Assembly (NCBI RefSeq): GCF_024868665.1
Contig: NC_079908.1
Coordinates: forward strand, 9,151,946 to 9,215,945
Length of the DNA: 64,000 bases
Direction: 5' to 3'
Origin: Triplophysa rosa
Lineage: Eukaryota > Chordata > Actinopteri > Cypriniformes > Nemacheilidae
The position numbers and the translations under genes are program-made. Positions 11,216 through 22,159 of this stretch are shown piece after piece (within the stretch, counting starts at the first letter, position 1; the number at the start of each line of letters is the position of its first letter). The notes beneath the pieces were generated by a model. That model was not told the origin of the DNA and did not search any database. It saw nothing but the letters and a program-made list of their open reading frames with translations.

Positions 11216-11665
11216 ACAGAAGCCCTTCATTGTCATTGTGGAAGCACAATTCAGTGCATTATAAAATTACAGTAAACCTTCCACTTGTTTAGAGCTAAAA
11301 TTGGCAGTATAAAAATACTAGGTACAAGCTACAAATATCAAACACAAGAAAAAAATACAAATTGCAAATACCAGTGTAAGCAGAAGTACAGAAGGTAATA
11401 AGTATGATGTATACAGTATAAATAAACAGTAAATTATGTATGTTAATTATAACGTAAAGGTGCAGTGAAAATTCAGTTAAAATAACACTTATTATAATAT
11501 TAGATATTAATATAATATAAAAATTAAGCTATACATTTTGCATGTATTTATCAGTTCTATATATTACGTCTAACGTAAAGTCACTGTTTTAAAGTCTATT
11601 ACATAGACGTAGGCTATAGCAAAACAACTTCTTCACTTCAAATACCAAATTTGTGATATAATGGT

Positions 11666-11843
11666 TACACCGTGTCTACACCGGACGTGACGCAAATGAT
11701 AAAAGACAGTAGAATGCAACAGAACTCATTATCATTTAAAATTTTGTCCACAATGGATACGGTGCGACGCAACATGAAAAACCCATTAACAACAAGCCGT
11801 AGTCGTGTCACGGCGGTCGCGTCCGATGTAGACACGGTGTTAA
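11666..11843. mobile_element. small inverted-repeat MITE
   Basis: ACACCGTGTCTACACCGGACG at the left is matched by the inverse of CGTCCGATGTAGACACGGTGT at the right with one mismatch. The element is about 178 bp, TA-rich inside and has no transposase. The overlapping open frames on both strands are shadows. Confidence 0.75.
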
Positions 11844-11849
11844 AAAAGT

Positions 11850-12769
11850 CTAGGCTAATTTTACATGCAAGCAAATCAAAAACAATCTTTTTGTTTTTAA
11901 CAGCCTTAACAGCCTGTGATCAGAATATTCTTTCAGTGTATGTAAAACATCTACTATTTGTCAGCGTTCTCTAAGCTCTAACGTAGTAACAGGTTGTCAA
12001 TGGCACAGTCAGGTTCCTACAGCACACACATGTGGGCCGCATTCAGAGCGGACAAAGCATCCAAGTTTAAACTGCGTTTTTATGCACAAGCTGGGTAGAG
12101 AGAAAAATCTGTCATTCTCTCCTCTGCTGCCTTTACTGTGTGTGGCCTTGCACTAACAGTGCAATCTCTAACTGTGCAGTCATGGTCCGTCTCGGTGGTG
12201 GACATGCTCCGACTCAAGGTTACTCAAGACTTTACAGTTCATTTAAAACATGCAGGCAATCTGTATTCAACTGCAGCTTCATAACACACAGCATAGAATT
12301 TGAAATGAAACCAGCCTCCATAGCAGAGGCTTCACGTGTCTTAACAATAGCATACGAGAAGTCTCTCCAAAAAATAAATAATGCAGTCAAAAATATATAT
12401 TTCAAGACCAGAAAATATCCCAGAACGCCTTTGAAGACGAGCCATTACTTAATCATAAGCTTTGACGGACGTGTTAGATAAATCAACTTAAGAGAAGCGT
12501 TAAAGCCAGACATTGGGGGCCATGTGAATAATCGACCCTCCGGGCTAAATTACGTTAGACTGCTGCGGAAGGAGAGAAGAGGAGGGATGTGTGAAAGGGA
12601 GAGTAAGGGAGAAGTAAGCGGCCAATAAAAGCATTAGAGTTGTAACATGTTGATACAGTGACCCGCAGTCATTAACCCCTGCGCAACAGCTACAAGGTAA
12701 TGAAAACAACACTTAGGTTTAGCTCACACACACACATATACTGATTAATGAGCTAATGAGCACACATAC

Positions 12770-12842
<73 letters not shown>

Positions 12843-14380
12843 ACCCTGTGGCAATCACGCGTCTGACATCATCCCCTTAAGAGTCTGACGGAGTCTGACG
12901 GACTCTAACTGCAAAATGGCAAGGACCAGCTAAACTAATTGATATCCAGTGTTATTCTTGTTTAGTGCAACTTTGTGTTCTTTACATTGAGGTTTTAAGG
13001 GTATGGGGTGTAAAGTAAATATACAGGAATTGAAACAGACAGACAATTTTGTAACAATGTGGATCTGTGCATGAGACTGGAATTGACTGCGCCACATCAG
13101 GCATCAGAAAGTGGATCCACGGTGAGTGGAGTCTCGCTTTAACTGTCGTTTAAACACGACCTTGTGCAATTGTTTATGGCTGTTGGTTAAAAGATGACCT
13201 CACAGCAGATCAGAAACACTGATCAGACCCTATGGTAAGAGTGATCAATTAAGTCTCAAAAGTGCAAGTCTGCACATGCTTTAAAGCCGTGGTCAACAAC
13301 CTTTTTGAACCCATGATCCCCGACCTCGGAACTGTTGAAAGGCAAGATCTAACACTCAAAAAGTTGAAAATAAAAACAGCCCAGATTGAACCTTCAGCTT
13401 GAGGCCATTTATTTAGCCTATAATTGTGGGTCTATTTGAATTACCTTCCACTTTTCAGATGCAACCAAGCAACTCTGTAACATGTAGAGTTGCCACTTTC
13501 AGTGTGCCAAAATGAGGTGAAAAACACCAATTCAAACACCAGCTCAAGGACTTTAATTCACACATGACAGCTTGACATTAAAACGAGGTTAAGAATTAGT
13601 TTAACAAGACCCTAATTATATAGGTATTTGCTGTATAAAGACTTGTTATTTATGATGCATTTATTTGGTTTACTTTTATTAAGTAAATACAATATATAGA
13701 TGGAAATGTTATAAATAGGCTCTAATAATAACAATAACAACATCAATCATTCATTTTAAATCTTTTATCTATTTACTTTTACCCGTCTAATAATGTCTTG
13801 GTAATAATTATCGGTTTCACAAAATAGCCAAAGGTCTAACAATGTAGTATGGAATGGGTTATTATATTAGGCTAATTGAAAACATAAATAGGATGTCAGC
13901 AGGGACGTCATCTCCCACATGAGATAGTACTGAAAACTGCAGTTTACCACCACTGACAGACCTGCGGATCATTCCCAATTACAACTTTGTGAAGAGACTG
14001 TTGCGCTCATAGGCGTAATTGGCGGGTGGGACATGTGCCCACCACTTTTTAGAAGAAATTAAGAAATGCTTGAGGAAGGTGTGTACTGTTTAGAGGCCAT
14101 TAACATGTAAAACCCCTGGAAAATTCAGGATGCCCTGCTTTCTCACCATCTCCCGTTGCTCACGCACGTAAGTTATATTATGTTGTTGATTTGAAATCGT
14201 CTATAAGACGACTCAAAAATGTGCTCCAACATGCACCAACAAAAACGAGAATTTGTAACTATTTTACAAACTATTTGTAAGATCTTATTTGTACGTTTTA
14301 GTACGATTTTCTTTGAGCCAAGTGACGTTATGTTTAGAGGTCGGGTTAGAGGAGGGGACTCAGTATAGGCTTTTTTCTAA
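11850..14380. other. tenm2 intron with one microsatellite
   Basis: It holds the GA microsatellite listed separately. A stretch near 13285-13400 (ggtcaacaacctttttgaac) looks like an hAT-type MITE end, but no partner was found. Otherwise unassigned. Confidence 0.4.
12775..12838. repeat. (GA)n microsatellite
   Basis: GAAA units pass into about 26 uninterrupted GA dinucleotides. Confidence 0.95.
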
Positions 14381-14384
14381 TAGG

Positions 14385-14645
14385 TTTCAGCGGCAACAAC
14401 ATAAAAAATGTTATGTGGCCCAAACCTAACTTACGGCAGACCTCCGCAAATAACTGTTGAGTAGTTTTAATTTAATTTAATACAATTAATATAAAATAAA
14501 ATATTTATATAAATTAATATTAAAGTAAATTACATCTAAAATTGATTGTAATATTACTACCCACTAGCCAGACCGATAACCAAACACAGACCGGAAGTTA
14601 ATTTCTGGCCAGGCGAGTGCGTTTGATGAAATCGTCTGTAATCGT
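14385..14645 (+). repeat. dispersed repeat, copy 1 of 3
   Basis: It shares TTTCAGCGGCAACAACATAA, a middle with tgttgagtagtttt, and an end with ccggaagttaatt...ggcca with copies at 49267-49481 (same strand) and 55128-55290 (opposite strand). No coding capacity. Confidence 0.75.
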
Positions 14646-16555
14646 TTTTGAATGAATTACACCGTACGAACTCATACAAATGAGCAAATCTCGCAAAATA
14701 CTTAAGAATTCCCGGAATTCCAGGTTGAACGCACATACATGCATCATTAAGTAATCCAAATAACTCTAGTGGGTTTATAAACATCTTATGATGGAAGAAA
14801 AGGTTTGTAAGACTAACATTTTAAACTTTTTTAGAGAAAGAATATGATTCAAAAGCTTGTTGATCACTGAGCATTAAATTCATTTTAAATTTCCCCGTGG
14901 ACGCAAATGGTTTGAAACCCCGCCTAAAACTTTTCCTCATGCCTGGTGTTTGCACATTTTTACTGTAAAGAAACGAATTTGGCGACTCGTGTTAGCAAAT
15001 AAACCGCAGCGTGCCAATCACAGGATGCACACCCTACTGGGACATCTCACCAGCCAACAATCCACACCAAGCAGCGCAAACAGAGCACGACCGTGAAACA
15101 CGGCAATAAGCGAAAAAGAGACAAAGCCGCAAAAAATCTCACTTTCACAGTAAACACCTTTTCTCCGCTCCTGTGGGAGAAGCAGATGGGGCCAGAGCAA
15201 TTAACAAGCAAACAAGAGATTTACCAGAATGAAAACAAAAACAAGCATCTCACAAGGTATATTAGTATTCCACACAACAGTCCAAAAAGTCCAAAATGTT
15301 TAGCTTAATTGGAATTCAAAATCGGTCACAACGCTTTCGGTTTGGTGTTGAACATCATTTACAAGGTTAAAGTGCTTTGTGGTTTGCATGTAATGACTAA
15401 AACCCACTGTCTCTTCATAGATGTGAGCCTATTGTTTACCGGCACAAAATCAAAAGATAAATATCTTCGGGAAGCCTAGCCAACCAGAAGTAGTTTAATG
15501 CTGGAATCCATTGAAAGGGGCTACTGAAAACTTTCCCTCTCACACACACACACAGACACAAAAGCGGGTCATTCATCTACTGTCTCCACAATATAAGACG
15601 CCAGATGCAACAGTGCCCGTCAAAAACGTCCAACAGAGAGGCTGTCCACTGTATTCTCATCCGTCTCCATCTAGTAAAGTGTGTCTAGATAAGAGCTATT
15701 TCATCCACTTAAGGAAATAATGTCGCACAACACGTCTCCATTTTGTTCCTTCTGGGAATTGAAGTGTCCACACTTCGGACATCGAGGGCAAAAAACGAAG
15801 TCTTATCGAAAATTCATTTAGAATACTGTACATAACCCCACTGCACAGTCTACGCCGCTCAGAGACCTAATGTAAATTACTGCTCCCATGGTATTAATAC
15901 ATGCTCAGAGATATTAAAGCCTGCTTTGTGCATTATGGAGCATTAAGGCTGGCGGAGGACAAAAACAATTGATAGCACAGGATCTGAGCAGGAAAGTTGA
16001 GTTTTTTCCCCTGTAATTTCCTACACAAGTTAGAGGCCTGTTAAGGGAATGACAAGTCATGTGCGGAACAAGGGAAAGAAATGACATCGGCGTTTCAAAC
16101 AAGCCCGGGGGGAGAACGACAGAACGGATAAAGCAAAGAAAAAGACAGCGGCAGACACACAACCTCTTCCCTGACGCTTAATAGAGCATCTTCTCCCATT
16201 TCCGTCCACTAAGATGGAGCATGCCGTCATTAGCTCCAGCTCAGGGGGGCACTGCAGGAGTTTTAGCCCAAGCAAACCACCTCTAATTGGGCTCTGTCTC
16301 TGTGGCAGGGCCGTTTTTTTCTGGATAAACACTCGTTTCTTCAGCACCAGGGTGAAAATGTAAGGCTGAGGAGCAGAGGAGAGTTCTCAGAGCTTAAGAG
16401 TTCTATCCTTTGATACTGTCCTATTAACGCACTCGCAAACATACTCACACGAGAGCAAAGGCGTAGTCGCCGAGGTTTGGACAGTGACATGATGCTCCAG
16501 AGGAAAACGGTAATATTCGTATGCTATTTCGAGATAATACAGTTAAAATCTTGCA
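14646..16555. other. tenm2 intron, no recognised gene
   Basis: Mixed-composition sequence. The block at about 15900-16350 is GC-richer and free of recognisable repeats, so it is a candidate conserved non-coding element. No splice-supported exon seen. Confidence 0.35.
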
Positions 16556-17425
16556 TATTCAATTCAATTTTATTTATATAGCACTTTTCACAATGTGCAT
16601 TGTTCCAAAGCAGCTTTACAGGAGAAAATAAGAAAAACTTTATAAGTGATTAAATCAGTCAATACGATACTTAATGGGTAACCAGTGAAGGGTTGATAAC
16701 GTTGGGGTTATGTGATGGTATTTTCTGGACCTGGTTAGAACTCTGGCAGCTGCATTCTGAACTAACTGTAGTTATTTATTGATGATGCAGGACAACCACT
16801 AAGCAGTGCATTAAAGTAGTCAAGTCTTGAGGTCACAAATGCATGAAGAAGTTTCTCTGCGTCAGCAACACATGTAATATTTCATAATTTGGCAACATTT
16901 CTAAGGTGGAAGAAGGCTGTTTTTGTGACATTTGAGATGTGATTTTTAAATGACAGGTTGCTGTCTAATATAACGCCTAAGCCTTTAACTGTATTTGTTG
17001 GAGTAACAGTGCAGCCTTCAATTTGCAGGTTATAATCCGAAATATTCTGCTCACGTGTCTTTGGTCCGATAAGTAATATTTCTGTTTTATTAGAATTTAA
17101 AAGAAGGAAATTACAAGTCATCCAATGTTTTATATTTTCTATGCACTCAGCCAATTTGGATAGCTGGAAGGAATCATCTGGTCTTGATGAGATATATAGC
17201 TGAGTATCATCTGCATAACAGTGGAAGCTAATTCCATGTTTTCTGATCATGTTTCCAAGAGGCAGCATGTATATGGAGAATAGCAAGGGTCCTAAAACCG
17301 ATCCCTGAGGTAATCCATAATTTACTTCCTTTAGTTTTGATGATTCCCCATTTAAATGGACAAATTGATATCTGTTTGATAAGTAAGATCTGAACCATTG
17401 TAGTGCCTGTCCTACTGATCATATC
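16556..17425 (-). mobile_element. 5'-truncated LINE with reverse-transcriptase fragment
   Basis: On the minus strand the frame reads [28 protein letters not shown] and then [11 protein letters not shown], the catalytic palm of a non-LTR reverse transcriptase (YADD core), and continues to LRNVAKL. It stops abruptly upstream near 17425, so most of the polymerase is lost. The 3' end (plus positions 16556-16630) is the usual fish LINE tail, with aaagctgctttggaac, tataaataa and a TTGAAT-type end. I would place it near the L2/CR1/Rex group, but the clade is not certain. It is inserted in a tenm2 intron in the same orientation as the gene. Confidence 0.85.
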
Positions 17426-17749
17426 TAGATGAAGTGTTTCTTTAATCTAATTATACATCTTTAATCTAAAATGTCTAAAATGTTATCTCTTATCAAACAT
17501 TTCTAATTGTTACTTTATCTGTCATTCAATTCACAGAAAAAAATTCAGCAACTTATTCATCCTACACTCAAAAAAATGAACAAGGAAGGTTGTGCACTTT
17601 ACATAAAATGTTTATATTCAGTTTACTTATAATAATTGTATTTGTTGACTTGAAATGTTTTTTTCTATTAAGGTCCACGTAATTATGTCTCAACTTGACT
17701 CTACAAAATCTTAACGCGTTGTCTAAACACAAACCATTTATGTTAAGTA

Positions 17750-17932
17750 AAAAAATCTTACATCCAGAGGGTGGCAGTATAGTGCGACGCCAACTGCCAC
17801 GAAACCCCAAAGAAGAAGAAAAGCAAGACGCGCAATGATATTTGACTCTGCACACCTGCATGATCCCCTGCAAAGCTTTTCCTCGATTGGATTTGACAGA
17901 AGGACGTCTTATATTTTTTACAGCTGGTAAAG
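17750..17932 (+). other. candidate promoter and non-coding first exon of the cargo gene
   Basis: A less AT-rich block (gtggcagtatagtgcgacgc, then gaagaagaaaagcaagacgcg) leads to AAAG|GTAGGT, a good donor with last exon base 17932. No ATG-led frame crosses the donor convincingly, so it is probably 5' UTR. The start is approximate. Confidence 0.4.
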
Positions 17933-18999
17933 GTAGGTGGATATTTGTTTTTCCTCCAGTACCGATCTTTTTTATTAGTAAGTTTTAGAGAGTTCTAGGG
18001 TCTTAGACATGCTGAAGTAAGCATGCTAGTTTAGACACGTGGCGCAGGTTGGTCCGCTGCATATATCCATTATTTGGGCGAAAAGAAAGATAGTTAATGG
18101 ATTAATGTTATCCGTCGCTACGATGGATTTCCGTTAACTGGAGCGAGTTGGATTTTTTTCCGTCCATGGCAGGGTTCCTGTCTGTCCTTAATGTTTTATA
18201 TTAACTTTTCATAATTTTAAGGCTGTAAATAGGATTACATTTCTCAAATAGTGTAATATATTTCTTAATTTGAATTTGAAAAGATGAGGTGTATTCAGCC
18301 GCTAAAGGGGGCTGTGATCAAAGCCTGAAGTGGACTTAAAAGCACGTTCTTCTCTACTCTAAGGGTTCTGTTAATCACGCCGCTCCGAATCCACTCTGGG
18401 TTTTCTATTCCCGCTCACGGAAAAACTGCTCCGTGTTCACTCCGTTTTAAAAGTTATACTTGTATGTTTATTTTTTATATCATGAACGCCTGGACGCAAC
18501 ATTTATAATGTTTTTGAAATTATTCTACACGTCTAATCTATCTTTTCTAGATAGATTTACACAATGTCCAAATGTCTACATGAAGCGTGTAACTTCCCTT
18601 TCGTTTTTCTGACTGTAGCGTTTAAGATGTTGTAAATTTTTGACTCTACTAAAGCTTAAAAATACAATAATATGTTTGCAGATATATTTAAGAAACGTAC
18701 TAATATAACATACTTGTTAATTTGAAAACAATGCTACAGTCATTCTCCGTTGAAACTGCAATACTAAGTTCAACCACTAACGTTAGGTCCATTAGACTAA
18801 AACTAAACTAAAATCTGCTGTCAAAATTGGTTAATACTTTGTTTGAAACTTTTTTTTTCCAATTTGTTGTGATACTTTCAATAAAAATTACGAAGTGTGA
18901 TTATTTTATTGGTTTGTAGTTTTTCAGTTCAGATTAATTCAATTTCACAAAATCTTTATCAAATTGTTTTATTTGTTTTTGTCCTTTGCAATTTTTCAG

Positions 19000-19054
19000 G
19001 TCCTTAATGAAAGGTGTGTTTTGTGTTCCTGCCAAGGTGCTTTACTCACAATAG
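19000..19054 (+). other. candidate small exon of the cargo gene
   Basis: The acceptor ttgcaatttttcAG and the donor AATAG|GTAAGA enclose 55 bases. The only ATG frame meets a TAG at the exon end, so it looks non-coding or degraded. It is followed about 90 bp later by the inserted hAT element. Confidence 0.4.
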
Positions 19055-19147
19055 GTAAGATCTGCAACATCTACAAATGTAAATACTGTTTCTTGCGTGA
19101 CCATTTCATTTATTTTTTGTTCCGAGTGTTTCTGTTTGTATCCCGTT

Positions 19148-19894
19148 TAGGGCTGTGTATTGGCAAGTGCCTCCCGATACGATACATATCACGATAGTAT
19201 TGTATTGATATGATATGATATGTATTTCGATACGATACACATTTGCGATATATTGCAATACTTTAAATAGAAAATGTAAAAAGTAGAGCTAGAAATACAA
19301 CATGCTGTGCACCAGCGGGGGTTTTCTGTAAGGATAATTGTGAAAACATCCCTTAGCTCTGCAGAGTGGCCATGATGTGCGATGCATGGACCTGAGGTTT
19401 GGGTTCCCAAACTGTGGATTGCGCCCCTCAAATGGGTAGCACAGGGGAATAAGGTGGCTCACTCAAGTCACTTGGCTGTTGTGGTGCATTACAGTTAAAA
19501 TACTGAATATGGGCAGTATAAAACCCCTGCTTCATCAGTGCTGTAAATGTGCTGGTGTCACATCCGTGAAAGCACAATACATGTCATTGTTACTTTTCTT
19601 AATAAACTTTTTGCCAAGTGACTTGTGTCCTGACTTGCGAAGCCTACAAACAGCATTATTTTATGTAACTCATTACTCCATTACTTATTTTGAAAACCAG
19701 AGCACACCCACACATCAGCTCTGAGAGCTCCAAGCCGCCTTATATTTTTCGCCATGCTCACTTCCACTTACTTTTGGCCGTATGTATATGACATGATTTA
19801 AAAAAATATATCGATAGAGGTATCGCTATCAATACACTATCAAAAAAACAAATATTGCGATAGTTACATGTATCGATATTTTTGCACAGCCCTA
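19148..19894. mobile_element. hAT-type MITE with perfect 8-bp target duplication
   Basis: The ends are TAGGGCTGTG and the inverse CACAGCCCTA, flanked by ATCCCGTT at 19140-19147 and again at 19895-19902. Subterminal CGATA words (cgatacgatac, tatcgatat) are repeated at both ends. No transposase frame. It sits inside an intron of the cargo gene, so it is younger than the 17565-22159 element. Confidence 0.92.
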
Positions 19895-20379
19895 ATCCCG
19901 TTTACTTTTATTTATCAGTAGCAATTGATTTCAGTTCATCAGTTTTTAACAGATTATATAAATGTTTTAAAAATTATTAGTATTTTAAAATATTTAAAGT
20001 CATATGATATGCTTTTTGTAAAACTCTTCTAAAAATTATATAAATATTTTTTTTGCAAGTCAAGTTTCTTTTAACTGAAATCACTGTTTGGGGGGGGGTT
20101 GGTGATGTGTGTGCTTTTTACAGATATTGAATGTGGCAGTGTAAAGGTTGAGGTTCAAAGACCTCTACTAGATGTCAGTTACTAAAACATAGGTTAAAAC
20201 ATCCTCAATATGGGCGTAGGCACCCATATCCTTGCACATATACTAGTTGTCCATGTACATTCAAGTCATGGAATGCACTTACATCACACCTCTTTAGAGT
20301 CCATAATTTCCATTTCACATAATTATAGAAGTGTAATAGGTTTGTAGTATATATGTTGATGCTGCTTTTTTCTATTTAG

Positions 20380-20472
20380 AATGAAACTGTTGAAAAGAAG
20401 AGGGAGTTCCTCCTCATGGCACTTTGTATCCATCTAAATGAAGATCCGAGCAGTCTCTTCAAAGACTATCTG
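20380..20472 (+). CDS. cargo-gene exon (penultimate coding exon)
   Basis: This 93-nt exon is flanked by tttttctatttAG and CTG|GTAGGT. It reads 31 codons in phase 0, from NETVEKKREFLL through CIHLNEDPSSLFKDYL. It joins in frame to the exon at 20809 to give FKDYL|DSDG. The EDPSSLFKDY pattern recalls a high-copy family of fish proteins often annotated as SAM-domain-containing-3-like or uncharacterised; that recollection is not a database result. No upstream coding exon was found inside the element, so the N-terminal part seems to be missing here. Confidence 0.6.
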
Positions 20473-20808
20473 GTAGGTTTTAATAACAATCACTGCAGCA
20501 ATAATGGTATCCTAGGGCTTTTAGGAATGGCAATTTTGGTCTCGACCAAAATCACATTTCTGATCATTTAATCTTAAAAATTGAAAATTATAAACTTATA
20601 AAAGTCGAATTTATGGCATCAGATCATACAGGTGTACTAATAAAGTGGCCAGTGATTGTACAAATTGTGAGGAATCAGTTTGTACCTAAAGTTAGTAATG
20701 AAGCACTATTTTAAATAATTTACGGAGAAAACTGCAATGCAAATGAGCTCTTTGGAATTATGTAATTGGCTGGTGATTTCATTGTTGTCCTTTTTTGTGT
20801 GTGGAAAG

Positions 20809-21126
20809 GATTCAGATGGCTGTGCTGCCCATAGGGACCTTGAACAAGTTGTCTTTGGCATCTACAGCATTAATGCTGAGGAAGGTGATGCCACCACCAT
20901 TCCAGTTGATGTTGGAATAGTGGTTGAGGGTGTTGAAGTGCTTCACGACTTGGGAGACATCGCTTCTGCATGTGCACTCTTAATGGGTGTCATATATGCA
21001 ATGAACCTCAGTTATCCTCAAGAACTGAAAATATTCTTTGAGGTGCTTCAGAAAATCTTCCTCCAGCTGGATGCTACGAGACTCTCAACCAAGGTACAGA
21101 TGCTTAAAAACAAACTGTATGAGTGA
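20809..21126 (+). CDS. cargo-gene terminal coding exon
   Basis: The acceptor is gtgtgtggaaAG|GATTCAGAT. The frame stays open for 105 codons to TGA at 21124-21126. Recognisable segments are VDVGIVVEGVEVLHDLGD, CALLMGVIYAMNLSYPQELK and FEVLQKIFLQLD, ending QMLKNKLYE. This is a compact globular-looking domain, with a hydrophobic strand before LHDLGD and then predicted helices. It resembles the C-terminal domain of the multicopy fish family mentioned for the previous exon. Function is unknown. The intact frame over 105 codons next to decayed repeats suggests the copy is young or was recently under selection. An ATG in the preceding intron (20737) is open into this exon, but splicing is the better model. 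Confidence 0.65.
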   Translation, partial: DSDGCAAHRDLEQVVFGIYSINAEEGDATTIPVDVGIVVEGVEVLHDLGDIASACALLMGVIYAMNLSYPQELKIFFEVLQKIFLQLDATRLSTKVQMLKNKLYE

Positions 21127-21299
21127 ACCAACATTGAGCGTGTGGCGTTTAACATGAAGGCCTTTGCACTTGAAACCATTAAATTGAAAAACACTTTAAA
21201 GTTTATATACCTTTTTTCTTTTCTTTTTTTTGTGTGACGCACCACTGTTCTGGGTGACATGTTTCTTTGTAAAGTGTGTCCAGAGTTTTTTTTTCTTTT

Positions 21300-21530
21300 T
21301 TCTACAGCATTAATGCTGAGGGAGGAGATGCCACCACCAATCCAGTTGATGTTGGAATAGTGTTTTTTTGTGTAATACGCACCACTGTTCTGGTGACATG
21401 TTTCTTTGTCATGTAAAGCGTGTACAGATGCTTAAAAACAAACCGTATGAGTGAACCAACATTGAGCACTTAAAAGTTTGTGGCGTTTAACATAAAGGCC
21501 TGCTTTGCACTTGAAAACATTTGAAAATTT
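21300..21530 (+). repeat. shuffled duplication of cargo-gene exon pieces
   Basis: 21302-21362 repeats part of the terminal exon (from ctacagcattaatgctgagg to gatgttggaatagtg). The next 60 bases repeat the 3' UTR at about 21225-21285, and 21421-21520 repeats the exon end and following UTR (from about 21099). The order differs from the parent and the pieces are not open. Confidence 0.8.
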
Positions 21531-22159
21531 GAAATATAATATGAAATATTATACCTTTTTTTGCACCAGTGTTCTGTGTGACATGCATGTAAAGCGTGTC
21601 CAGAGTTTTTATTTTAAGGTTAAGATAACCCTCTTTAAATGCTGTCACTCATTGGTATGTTTAAATGTGTGTTTTTCTGTTTTGTAAAACAGAATTTGTT
21701 TTCTTGTGTTGGTGAATAAAGGAACTAACAAATGTTGAGTTGAGTTTAATGAAGTAATTTGTGTGGAACCTGTTGACAAACTAGATTTAATTTAACCTAG
21801 CTAGTAAAAATTAAAGTAAGTGAAGGCATTTTATTTTGATTAATTAAGCTTGAATTGAATGTTTTGTTGTAAAATCATTAGTTTATATTGAATAGACAAA
21901 TATGTAATATGCAGCTTCTAAGTAAATTTTGTTAGTCCATATAACATAACTGACTTTAGTAAGTTAAACTCAAACGTCTCTTGTTGAGTAAAAATTAGTG
22001 ATAATAGTTGGCTTGAGTCAAAAATATTATTTCTTCCTAAAACAACCCCATTAAGTTAGATAACCTTGAAATATTTGTTTTCAACTTTCATAATTATATT
22101 TTGTGGAACCTGTTGACAAAATTTTTTTAATTAAAGTCAAGGTTTCATTTTTTTGAGTG

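Larger units (their letters stand above)
17565..22159 (+). mobile_element. 4.6-kb inverted-repeat element carrying a spliced cargo gene
   Basis: A perfect 16-bp inverted repeat, CACTCAAAAAAATGAA at 17565-17580 and its inverse at 22144-22159, bounds 4595 bp. Further in, both ends share tgttgacttgaaat / tgttgacaaa-type words. No transposase is seen. Inside is a plus-strand gene-like unit with a candidate first exon, three later exons and a polyadenylation signal (AATAAA at about 21715). A separate hAT element is inserted at 19148-19894. Bases next to the ends (TA left, AG right) show no clear target duplication. CACT-type ends could suggest a CACTA-like family, but this is weak. Confidence 0.75.

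Noticed and set aside
20737..20808. Start codon giving a single-exon cargo protein with a hydrophobic leader
   Set aside because: The hydrophobic stretch is the pyrimidine-rich tract of the splice acceptor. The in-frame join from the 20472 donor is a better model.
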